64,000 bases of DNA from Opitutia bacterium (lineage in GTDB: Bacteria; Verrucomicrobiota; Verrucomicrobiia; Opitutales; Opitutaceae), in the NCBI GenBank assembly GCA_016190985.1, contig JACPPI010000009.1, positions 62,001 through 126,000 of the forward strand. The letters are read 5' to 3'. The position numbers were made by a program, and so were the translations under genes. Positions 31,802 to 39,886 of this stretch are shown in pieces; position 1 is the stretch's first letter, and each line of letters starts with the position of its first letter. The notes under the pieces are model-generated. The model ran no database searches, was not told the DNA's origin, and saw nothing but the letters and a program-made list of their open reading frames with translations.

Positions 31802-31924
31802 GCTCTGCCGTTTCGTTGACTGTTTGTTCGTAACCAACGGCGGCCTTGACCGCCCCTGCCGGGCGGCCTTCACTCGGCAGCCCGCGTTCCACACCACTTT
31901 CACTTTCCCTTTCAACTTCAGTTC

Positions 31925-33451
31925 ATGCCGAGTCCCGCCGAACCAGCCAACCTCATGGAAGCCCTCGTGGCGCTCGCGAAGCGCCGCGGCTTCATCTACC
32001 CGTCCTCCGAGATCTACGGCGGCCTCAACGGCTTCTTCGACTACGGCCCGCTCGGCGCCGAGCTCAAGCGCAACATCCGCGACTGCTGGTGGCGCGACAT
32101 GGTGCAGCGCCGCGACGACATCGTCGGCCTCGAGTCCTCCATCATCATGCACCCGAAGGTCTGGGAGGCGTCGGGCCACGTCGCCGGCTTCACCGACCCG
32201 CTGGTGGACTGCAAGGTGAGCAAGCAGCGCTACCGCGCCGACCAGTTGTTCTGGTCGCCGGTCGTGGTGGACAGCAAGACGGTCGGCTACGTCTCCGCGC
32301 TTGAAAGCGAGAAGACCGCCGAGGACCTGCAGGCCGCCGCCGAGCTGTTCAAGCGCAAGAAAGCCATCACCGGCACGCTCGCGCCGGTCACGCCGAGGGA
32401 TTTCACCGAGGCGAAGGAATCCGAGATCCCACTCATCCCCTCGCCCGCCACCGGCGAGCCCGGCAGCCTGACGGCGCCGCGCGCCTTCAACATGATGTTT
32501 CAGACGAACGTCGGCGCCATGACCGACGCCTCGTCCGTCGCCTACCTGCGGCCCGAGACGGCGCAGGGCATGTTCGTGGATTTCAAGAACGTCACGGACA
32601 CCACGCGCGTGAAGCTGCCGTTCGGCATCGCGCAGATCGGCAAGTCGTTCCGCAACGAGATCACGCCGCGCAACTACATCTTCCGCTCGCGCGAATTCGA
32701 GCAGATGGAGATGGAGTATTTCATCCACGAGGACGCCGACTGGGCGAAGTGCCACGAGGAGTGGATCACCTGGTGCGAGAACTGGCTGAAGAGCATCGGC
32801 CTGCCGGCCTCGCACCTCTCGCGCTACGCCCACCCGAAGGAGAAGCTCGCGTTCTACTCCAAGGGCACGGTGGACATCATGTTCAAGTATCCCTTCGGCG
32901 TGCAGGAGCTGTGGGGCATCGCCGCCCGCGGCAACTACGACCTCACGCAGCACGCCACCGCCAGCGGCAAGCCGCAGGATCTGTTCGACGAGGCTTCGAA
33001 AAAGAAATTCGTGCCGCACGTCATCGAGCCCGCGGTCGGGGTCGACCGCATTTTGCTCGCCGTGCTCTGCGCCGGCTACGACGTCGAGGACGTCAAGGAC
33101 GAGAAGGGCAACGTCGAGCAGCGCACGGTGCTGCGGTTCTCGCCTCGCATCGCGCCGGTCAAGGTCGCCGTGCTCCCGCTGCTCAAGAACAAGGAGCCGC
33201 TCACGAACCGCGCCCGCGCCCTCCACGCCAGGCTCCAGCGCCGCTACGCCGTGCAATACGACGACGGCGGCGCCATCGGCAAACGCTACCGCCGGCAGGA
33301 CGAGGCCGGCACGCCCTGGTGCGTGACCATCGACTTCGACACCATCGAGAAGCCCGGCGACACCTTCACGCTCCGCGAGCGCGACTCGATGCAGCAGCGC
33401 CGGATCACGGAGACCGAGCTCTTCGCCTTGCTGGAAGAGCAGGTTTACTGA
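31925..33451 (+). CDS. glyQS: Glycine-tRNA ligase, dimeric eukaryote-like type (508 aa)
   Basis: Class II synthetase: motif 1 region KRRGFIYPSSEIYGGLNGFFDYGP, motif 2 SFRNEITPRNYIFRSREFEQMEMEYF and motif 3 PHVIEPAVGVDRILLAVL, followed by an anticodon-binding domain (PRIAPVKVAVLPLLKN). This is the alpha2 type rather than the bacterial alpha2beta2 GlyQ/GlyS. Its 3' end (about codons 462-491) is partly repeated at 37163-37252. ATG 31925 is preceded by 123 bp without a gene. Confidence 0.97.
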   Translation: MPSPAEPANLMEALVALAKRRGFIYPSSEIYGGLNGFFDYGPLGAELKRNIRDCWWRDMVQRRDDIVGLESSIIMHPKVWEASGHVAGFTDPLVDCKVSKQRYRADQLFWSPVVVDSKTVGYVSALESEKTAEDLQAAAELFKRKKAITGTLAPVTPRDFTEAKESEIPLIPSPATGEPGSLTAPRAFNMMFQTNVGAMTDASSVAYLRPETAQGMFVDFKNVTDTTRVKLPFGIAQIGKSFRNEITPRNYIFRSREFEQMEMEYFIHEDADWAKCHEEWITWCENWLKSIGLPASHLSRYAHPKEKLAFYSKGTVDIMFKYPFGVQELWGIAARGNYDLTQHATASGKPQDLFDEASKKKFVPHVIEPAVGVDRILLAVLCAGYDVEDVKDEKGNVEQRTVLRFSPRIAPVKVAVLPLLKNKEPLTNRARALHARLQRRYAVQYDDGGAIGKRYRRQDEAGTPWCVTIDFDTIEKPGDTFTLRERDSMQQRRITETELFALLEEQVY

Positions 33452-33478
33452 GCGCGCCCGCCTGGCGCGCATGCTCCC

Positions 33479-36400
33479 ATGCCTACCGAGCCCGGTCCGG
33501 CCTCCGCCGATGCGCTGTCCGCTCTCGCCGTCTATCTCGACGGGCTGGATGACGGCACCCGCGGCCGCGGCCGGGCCTATTTCAAGAAGGGCGCCGTGCG
33601 TTCCCTCGCCAGCGCCGGCCCGGAGGTGCGCGCCGTGGTGCGGGGCTCGTTCGACTACGATGTCCGGCTGACTTGGGCGGACGGCGACTGGTTTTCCGCA
33701 TGCACCTGCCCCTTGGAGATGGACTGCAAGCACGTCTATGCCACCGGCCAGGCCTGGATGCGCCAATCCGACCGCGCCGTGGGCTCGGGTCTGGCCGCCA
33801 AGGTGCTCCTGCCGCCGGTCATCCATCCGGGAGAAGCGCCGCTGGTGGCCGAGTTCACCGCCGCCACCGGCCAGCCGCCGGACCGCCGGCAGCTCGCCTT
33901 CCTCCGCAATCTGCAGGCGGTGCATCGCTCCCTGGGCAACCTAAATTACGGGTGGTTTGATCGCGGCGCGCTGGTCAACCTGGCCTCCGCCCAGGACCGT
34001 CACCTGTTGCAATCGGACTACGCGAATCCCTTCAACGGCTGGTGGCCGCGCGCGCCCGCCACGCCGCTCCAGCTCTGGCCGTTCATCGCGCTGCTGTTCA
34101 CGGAGCGCGGCCTCGCGCTGCCGGCTTTCACCGCGCCCTTCGACCATCTCGACCGGGCCCGCGAAACCCGCGCCACCGTGCAACGCGAGGCCGAGCTGCG
34201 CGCCTGGCGCGCCCGCTTTGCCGAGCTGGACCGGCTCGCCGCCGCGCCGCCCGCGCCGGCCAACGCCCAGGCGCTCCGGCTGCGCCTGGGCGCGAAGAAA
34301 ATCTCCTGGGAACTCTCCCCCACCGGGGCGGACGGCGCGTTTGCCCCGCTGCCGGCCAACGCGCTGCGCGAACTGCTCCGCGACGAGGTCCATTGCGCGC
34401 AGGTCATGGACGAGGCCAGCCATGTCCTCCTCACCTTTCTGCGCGCCAACCTCAACCGGCGCGGCCGCGCCGCGCTGGCCCTGGGCGACGAGGAGGACCG
34501 CACGCTGCTCGGCCGGCTGCTCGCGCATCCGCAGGCCCGTGCCCGGGTGGTGGGCGCCGCCGGCGAGCCGATCTCCGACGAACCCGGCTTCCTCACCTGG
34601 CGCATCGACGACCACCCGTCCGATCCCGCCCGCGCCCTCGTGCGCCTCGCCTTTGCCGACGGCGCGCCGCCGCCGGCGCCGCTGCATCACCTGCCCGGCA
34701 ATCCCGCGCTCTTTTTGCACGGCTCCAAACTCTACCGCGGACTGCCCCCGTTGTCCGACCCGGCCGCGAAGGCCGCGCCCGACCACGCCGTCGCGGTGCC
34801 GCGCCAGGCGCTGGCCCTGCCCGAAGCGGGGCGCTTCGCCGCCCGGACCGGCCTGAAACTGCCCGGCAATGTGACCGACCGTTTCCGCGCCGAACCGCTC
34901 CAGGCCCGGCTCCGCGCGCAAATCGCCCCCCGCCGCGACAACCGCAACGACGAGGTGCTTGTCGTCGAGCTGCACGCGCTCGCGGCCGGCGCCGCCCGCC
35001 GCGCGCGCTGGCAACCCGACGGCTGGAACACCAAGGCCCCGGGCCTCGACCCGGCGGCCGACGCGGCCTTTCTCCTCCATGACTACGCCCCGCTCCAGCC
35101 GGCCGCGGACCACCTCGCGCGGTGGCCCGGCCTGCGCTGGGATGGCTGGGCGCCCGGCGGCGGGCGCTTCGCCGCCGAGACCACCGGCCCCGCCTTTGCC
35201 GACCACTTTGCCGCCTGGCTCGCCGGCGTGCCCGCCGGGATCCTGGTCGAGCTCGGCCCCGAGCTGGCGGCTTTCGCGGCGGCGCCCATCCGCGCCCATT
35301 TCACCCTCGAGGTGGCCGAGGGCAGCGGCATCGACTGGTTCGACGTGAACGTGCAACTGGCCGTGGAGGACACCACGCTGACCGCCGCCGAGATCAAGCT
35401 GCTCCGCTCGGCCAACGGCCGCTTCATCCGCCTGCAAGGCCGCGGCTGGCGCCGGCTGGAGCTGGCGGTCACGCCCGAGGAGCAGGCCCGGTTTGAACGC
35501 CTCGGGCTCGATCCCGCCGCGCTCGACACGGCCGCCCGCGAAGCGCCCCGCTTTCACGCCCTCCAGCTGGCCGACGAGGCGCTCGGCGACGCGCTGCCCG
35601 AGAAACTCTGGCGGCAGATCCGCGACCGCGCCGCCGCCATCCGCCAGATTCCCGCGCCCGCCCTGCCGATCGGGCTGCGGGCCGAAATGCGCCCGTATCA
35701 GCTCGAAGGCTTTCACTTCCTCGCGCACCTCGCGGAAAATCATTTCGGCGGCGTGCTCGCCGACGACATGGGCCTCGGCAAAACCCTCCAGGCCCTCGCC
35801 TGGCTCTTGGGGCTGGCGGAGCGCCCGGCGGCGGAAGGCCGCCCGTTCCGCGCCCTCGTCGTCTGCCCGAAATCCGTCGTCGTCAACTGGCAGCTCGAGA
35901 CGGAGCGTTTCGCCCCCGCGCTCACCACCGGACGCCTCCTGCCGCGCACCGCCCGGCCCGTGCCGGCCGGGGTCCGCCTCGTCATCGTCAACTACGCGCA
36001 GCTCCGCCTGAACGCCGAGCTCCTCGCCGCCGAAAGCTGGGATGCCGTCGTCCTCGACGAGGGCCAGAACATCAAGAATCCCGCCAGCGCCACGGCGCAG
36101 GCCGCGCGCGCGCTCCGCGCCGCGCGCCGCGTCGTGCTTACCGGCACGCCGATTGAAAACCGGCTGCTCGACCTCTGGAGCCTGTTCGCCTTCGCCCAGC
36201 CCGGCCTGCTCGGCGGCCGGACGGCCTTCAAGCGCCTCTACAACGACCGCGCGGAGCCCGCCGCCGCCCACGCCCGGCTCGCCACCCGCGTGCGGCATTT
36301 CCTGCTCCGGCGCACCAAGGGCCAGGTCGCGCGCGACCTGCCGCCCCGCACCGAGGAGGATCTCGTCGTCGAACTGGACGGCCCGCAGCGCGCGCTCTAC

Positions 36401-37120
36401 GACGCCGAGCTCAAACGCGCGCGCCAGCTGCTCCTCGGCGTGAAAACCGCCCGCGAGTTCGACACCCAGCGCTTCAACATCCTCCAATCGCTCCTGCGGC
36501 TCCGCCAGATCTGCTGCGACCCCCGGCTCGTCGGCGCCGAACTGGCCGCGGAAAGGAAAACTCGCCGGAAACCCGCCGCCCCGGCGGAAGATGAGCCCGC
36601 CCGGAAGGCGCCCGCCAGCGCCAAGCTCGAGGCCCTGCTCGACACGCTCGAACCGCTGCTGGCCGAAGGCCACCGCGTGCTGGTCTTCTCCCAGTTCGTC
36701 ACGATGCTGGAACTCATCCGCGCGGAACTCGTCGCCCGCGGGATCGCGCACTTGCTGCTCACCGGCCAGACCGAGAACCGGCAGGAGCTCGTGAACCGGT
36801 TCCAGGCCGCGGACGGCCCGCCCGTGTTTCTGCTCTCCCTCAAGGCCGCCGGCTCCGGGCTCAACCTCACCGCCGCCAGCTACGTCGTGCTCTACGACCC
36901 CTGGTGGAATCCCGCCGTCGAGGCGCAGGCCATCGACCGCACCCACCGCATCGGCCAGACCTCGCACGTCATCGCCTACCGCCTGCTCGCGCGCGGCACG
37001 GTGGAGGAAAAAATCCGCGCCCTGCAAAAGGAGAAGGCCGCCCTCGCCGCCGCCGTCGTGCAGGAGGAAAGCCTCGCCCGCGTCCTCGACCTCGAAAGCC
37101 TGCGGCAGATTTTGGGGTAA
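33479..37120 (+). CDS. SWIM-domain SNF2-family helicase (1213 aa)
   Basis: An N-terminal SWIM zinc finger (Cys75, Cys77, Cys83, His85 in CTCPLEMDCKH) leads to a long, Ala/Arg/Pro-rich middle region and a C-terminal SNF2 ATPase starting with LRPYQLEGFHFLAHL. Motif I ADDMGLGKT is near residue 764, motif II is DEGQ near 858, then LTGTPIENRLLDLWSLF, and the helicase C domain ends with GSGLNLTAASYVVLYDPWWN and DRTHRIGQ. These proteins translocate on double-stranded DNA and are linked to repair or chromatin-like remodelling. Downstream of glyQS by 27 bp. Confidence 0.93.
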   Translation: MPTEPGPASADALSALAVYLDGLDDGTRGRGRAYFKKGAVRSLASAGPEVRAVVRGSFDYDVRLTWADGDWFSACTCPLEMDCKHVYATGQAWMRQSDRAVGSGLAAKVLLPPVIHPGEAPLVAEFTAATGQPPDRRQLAFLRNLQAVHRSLGNLNYGWFDRGALVNLASAQDRHLLQSDYANPFNGWWPRAPATPLQLWPFIALLFTERGLALPAFTAPFDHLDRARETRATVQREAELRAWRARFAELDRLAAAPPAPANAQALRLRLGAKKISWELSPTGADGAFAPLPANALRELLRDEVHCAQVMDEASHVLLTFLRANLNRRGRAALALGDEEDRTLLGRLLAHPQARARVVGAAGEPISDEPGFLTWRIDDHPSDPARALVRLAFADGAPPPAPLHHLPGNPALFLHGSKLYRGLPPLSDPAAKAAPDHAVAVPRQALALPEAGRFAARTGLKLPGNVTDRFRAEPLQARLRAQIAPRRDNRNDEVLVVELHALAAGAARRARWQPDGWNTKAPGLDPAADAAFLLHDYAPLQPAADHLARWPGLRWDGWAPGGGRFAAETTGPAFADHFAAWLAGVPAGILVELGPELAAFAAAPIRAHFTLEVAEGSGIDWFDVNVQLAVEDTTLTAAEIKLLRSANGRFIRLQGRGWRRLELAVTPEEQARFERLGLDPAALDTAAREAPRFHALQLADEALGDALPEKLWRQIRDRAAAIRQIPAPALPIGLRAEMRPYQLEGFHFLAHLAENHFGGVLADDMGLGKTLQALAWLLGLAERPAAEGRPFRALVVCPKSVVVNWQLETERFAPALTTGRLLPRTARPVPAGVRLVIVNYAQLRLNAELLAAESWDAVVLDEGQNIKNPASATAQAARALRAARRVVLTGTPIENRLLDLWSLFAFAQPGLLGGRTAFKRLYNDRAEPAAAHARLATRVRHFLLRRTKGQVARDLPPRTEEDLVVELDGPQRALYDAELKRARQLLLGVKTAREFDTQRFNILQSLLRLRQICCDPRLVGAELAAERKTRRKPAAPAEDEPARKAPASAKLEALLDTLEPLLAEGHRVLVFSQFVTMLELIRAELVARGIAHLLLTGQTENRQELVNRFQAADGPPVFLLSLKAAGSGLNLTAASYVVLYDPWWNPAVEAQAIDRTHRIGQTSHVIAYRLLARGTVEEKIRALQKEKAALAAAVVQEESLARVLDLESLRQILG

Positions 37121-37162
37121 GGCCCGTCGCCGGTATCCTTGGGTTTTTGGCGCGGCCCGCCC

Positions 37163-37252
37163 TGGTGCGTGACCATCGACTTTGAGACGATCGAGAAGCC
37201 TGGCGACACCTTCACTCTCCGCGAACGCGATACCATGGCCCAGCGTCGGATC
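37163..37252 (+). pseudogene. Fragment of a glycyl-tRNA synthetase gene (3' region)
   Basis: Thirty codons read WCVTIDFETIEKPGDTFTLR and continue to ERDTMAQRRI, matching GlyQS residues from TPWCVTIDFDTIEKPGDTF onward with a few conservative changes (D to E, S to T, Q to A) and many silent changes. Both ends stop abruptly. It lies 42 bp after the SNF2 helicase gene, whose other side is bounded by the intact glyQS gene. The changes favour a divergent copy over a recent duplication. Confidence 0.85.
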
Positions 37253-37256
37253 GCCC

Positions 37257-37449
37257 ACGCTGCACGAGTCCGGCGGCGTGGAGTTCTTGCGCAGTCAGAT
37301 CAACGCGCATCCCGGTGAAATCACGATCATCGCCGTCGGGGAGATGACCAATGTCGCCGCCTTGCTGGTTTCCGATCCCGACATCGGCCCAAAGATCAAG
37401 GTCATCGCCCGCCGTGCTGGAATACATCACCGCCCGCCTGATCCGGTGA
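37257..37449 (+). pseudogene. Remnant of an inosine-uridine nucleoside hydrolase gene
   Basis: LHESGGVEFLRSQINAHPGE and following TIIAVGEMTNVAALLVSDPD match the middle of ribonucleoside hydrolases, which have 'A(V)EFL..HPGEITI.A.GPLTN.A' before the catalytic region. The N-terminal calcium-binding DxDxxxDD block is absent. After IKVIAR the match ends, and in another frame VLEYITARLIR runs to a TGA at 37447-37449, which could be the original C terminus, implying an internal deletion with frameshift. Not expected to give a functional enzyme. Confidence 0.65.
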
Positions 37450-37452
37450 CCA

Positions 37453-38666
37453 TCAGTCCATGCCACGCTCAAGCTTTGCGCGCAGTTCGGCGATGAGTCC
37501 GTCGGTCTCTTTCGCCAATCCGGCCACCTTCGCCACCACGGGATTGAGCCGCGCCGGGGCGATCAGTTTGTCTTCGCGGCAGGCTTCGGCTGCCCGCAGG
37601 GCGTCGTCGAGATAGCGCGCGCCCGCTTCAGCCGCACGATCACGCCCGCGCTCGCGTCGAGCAAAGGCGGCCACTCGCAACCGTTCAGCGCCCCGGCCAG
37701 TTTGGCCCCGGCGCCCATCACGGCCCCCTCCAGCTCGGCCACCGGATGCTCCGGGCTGGCGCCCGCCGGAACCCAGCGTCCCGCCCGGACCGCGCGGCAC
37801 AGACGCAGCGACAACTCAAACGCCCGCTCCGCCAGGGGATGCTTTTGATCCAGCTCCTTCTGTAATTCCGGATCGTTCAAGGCCTCTTCTCCGGCGCGGT
37901 TCATTTCCTCGATCCATTCGGCGTTGCGGGCCAGTTGCTCGGGCGTGGGCTCGGGTTCACCGTGCTCTTCACGCATTCTTTCAATCTCTTCGTGCAGAAT
38001 CTTCTCGTAGTCCGCACCTTTCCCTTCGCGGACAAGCCGGGCTTGGATGCGATCTGTCAACCGGTCGCTGCGCTCCTGCATTTGCTCGGCCTCTGCTTCG
38101 GTCTGGGGCCGTTCATCCCATTCCGCCGGCTCCTCTTCTTTTGCTTTTTCCCGCGCCACCGCCTCCCCTATCTGCTCCATGAAGCCGCCCATGGCCTCGG
38201 CGTTGGCGCGGCGCTGCTCTTCCTCCTCGGCCGGGGACATTTCCCAAACGGCCTCGCCAACGATCTTCAGGTCGAAGCTGGCGGTCTCTATGACCACCCG
38301 ACCGTTGCGTTCGCTGAACCACTCCAGGTAGAGCGAGTTGCCCCAGTGCCAGGGCCACGGCTTTTTCGCCGCGTAGTATTCGCCGATCTGCTCCAGCGGA
38401 ATCTCCGGCACCTTCACTTTGCGCGAAGCGGTGATGTCGCCCACCACGCCCTGTTGCCGCGCCGCCAGCTTTCCGATATCGCCCGGTTTCGGCTCCGGAT
38501 TGCTGAATTCCAGCCGTCGGCCCGCCCCAGCGCGCCAGCAGTTACCCTTCAGCTCCAGCGTCACTGGATCAGCTCGCCCGACAAACCAGATGCGGCCTGT
38601 CACGCGACCGCGCATTCGGTTGTCGAATTCGCCGCGCACCACCGCTTCATTTATGCGCCATGCCAT
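37453..38666 (-). pseudogene. Frameshifted hypothetical protein (conserved-looking, about 400 aa)
   Basis: The 5' part (38666 down to about 37625) encodes a soluble, acidic protein starting MAWRINEAVVRGEFDNRMRG with a beta-rich N-terminal domain (GRIWFVGRADPVTLELKG; WHWGNSLYLEWFSERNGRVV) and a long charged helical stretch. At about 37620-37630 the frame changes: VIVRLKRA continues as ARYLDDALRAAEACREDKLI in another frame and ends at 37453. One missing base in a GCGCGC run would explain it. It could be a real mutation or a sequencing error. Function unknown. It is 19 bp downstream of the WYL-like gene. Confidence 0.7.
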
Positions 38667-38685
38667 ATGCCAGTGCCTCCATGCA

Positions 38686-39090
38686 TTATTTTATTGCCGG
38701 TTTCATCTCCGGAGCAACCTCCGCCACGATGGGCTTCATCTTGGTTGTCTCCGGGCGGTAGTCGGCGCGGGGCGTGAAAGTCTTGCGCAGCAGTTTCACG
38801 GATTCCATTTCGGCGAGCAGGAAGGTCCGCCATCCCGGCGGCGGTTCGCTCGCGCTGCCGCCCAGTTCCTGCCAGCCGAGCAACGCCGGCCGATTTTCGG
38901 AGACGCGGCCCAAGGCGTGGGGCTCCACGCGGCGTTCGTAGCCGTGATACTTGAAGGTCAGCACCCGGCGTTCGGCCAGCGCCCGGCGGATCAGTTCCGC
39001 CGTGGACTTGCCGGCGGCCTCCGCCGGACCGGCCCAGCAGAGCCACAGCCCGATCGCGACGACGACCCGCATGAATCCGCGCCGGTTCAT
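38686..39090 (-). CDS. Exported WYL-like domain protein (134 aa)
   Basis: A signal peptide (MNRRGFMRVVVAIGLWLCWA, cleaved near residue 26) is followed by a short domain with LIRRALAERRVLTFKYHGYE, RRVEPHALGR and LLGWQ, the pattern of WYL domains (for example YNGxERxVEPxGL), here followed by WRTFLLAEMESVKLL. WYL domains normally sit in cytoplasmic transcription factors, so an exported one is unusual. ATG 39090 begins the signal. It is divergent from the Thr-rich protein gene. Confidence 0.65.
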   Translation of the reverse strand: MNRRGFMRVVVAIGLWLCWAGPAEAAGKSTAELIRRALAERRVLTFKYHGYERRVEPHALGRVSENRPALLGWQELGGSASEPPPGWRTFLLAEMESVKLLRKTFTPRADYRPETTKMKPIVAEVAPEMKPAIK

Positions 39091-39205
39091 GCCGCCACAT
39101 GTTGCCCGATCAGCAAACCCGGTCAAGGGCCCGCACCGCATCCCATTCTTGCCCCCGGCGCGTAACCTGGCCTACCTTTGCCGCGTCACCCCGTCCACCA
39201 CTCCC

Positions 39206-39730
39206 ATGAAAAAGCCACCCCTCGTCCTGTTGTTTTCCGCCCTGGCGCTGGCCGCTGTTCCCTCGGTCCAGGCCCAGTCCCGCGCCAATCTTCTTGATGC
39301 CCTCCGTCGCACCGTGATCCGTGCCCCGCTCAATGCCACCGCCACGATGACCCGCGCCACCCCGGCCGGCCCGGTCACCGTCACCACGACCAACACCTTC
39401 AGCAACGGCAGCGGCACCTTCGACACCGACATCACCCTGCCCAACGGCAACACCGCCAGCGTGTCGGGCACGATCACCGCCATGCCTGGCGCCGGCGCCA
39501 CAGTCAGCGGCTCCATCACCGGCCCCGGCGGCCAGACCGTGAGCTTCACCAACACGGCGACGCCCTCCGCCAGCGGCGTCACCATCACCTCGACCGTCAC
39601 GCCGCCCAACGGCAACACCATGACCCGCACCAACACTTTCATGCCGCCGGAAGAAGAGGACAACACCGGGACCGGCCTGTTTGCCGCGCTGCTCAAGCGC
39701 CTGCGCCTGCCGGTGCCGCCGCGCGATTGA
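39206..39730 (+). CDS. Exported Thr/Gly/Ser-rich hypothetical protein (174 aa)
   Basis: A signal peptide (about residues 1-23, ending SVQAQ) is followed by a low-complexity beta-type sequence built from repeats such as TPAGPVTVTTTNTFSNGSGT, LPNGNTASVSGTIT, GPGGQTVSFTNTATPS and PPNGNTMTRTNTF. The repeats of N-G-N-T and T-x-T-N-T-F suggest a stacked beta structure like surface or fibre proteins. The C terminus is charged (LLKRLRLPVPPRD). No enzyme motif. Function unknown. Confidence 0.7.
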   Translation: MKKPPLVLLFSALALAAVPSVQAQSRANLLDALRRTVIRAPLNATATMTRATPAGPVTVTTTNTFSNGSGTFDTDITLPNGNTASVSGTITAMPGAGATVSGSITGPGGQTVSFTNTATPSASGVTITSTVTPPNGNTMTRTNTFMPPEEEDNTGTGLFAALLKRLRLPVPPRD

Positions 39731-39886
39731 TTGATCGTCTCCGTGCCGCCCATTGCCGCGCGGCACGGGGGCCGACACCAAAGCCCGCGCCCCGATCTAA
39801 CATCGTGACCGCGGCACCCGCCAGCGAGGCGGCCGGGGCCGGCTGATGCTTGCTTCCGGGCGGCTTCGCCGGTTGCATCGCTCCGG

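Noticed and set aside
33941-37258. Open minus-strand frame of more than 1100 codons opposite the SNF2 helicase gene
   Set aside because: All helicase motifs are on the plus strand; the minus frame is low-complexity Gly/Glu/Arg.
39346-39640. Repeats in the Thr-rich gene as a CRISPR or tandem repeat array
   Set aside because: Repeats are irregular, coding and conserved at protein level only; no direct repeats with spacers were found anywhere in the window.
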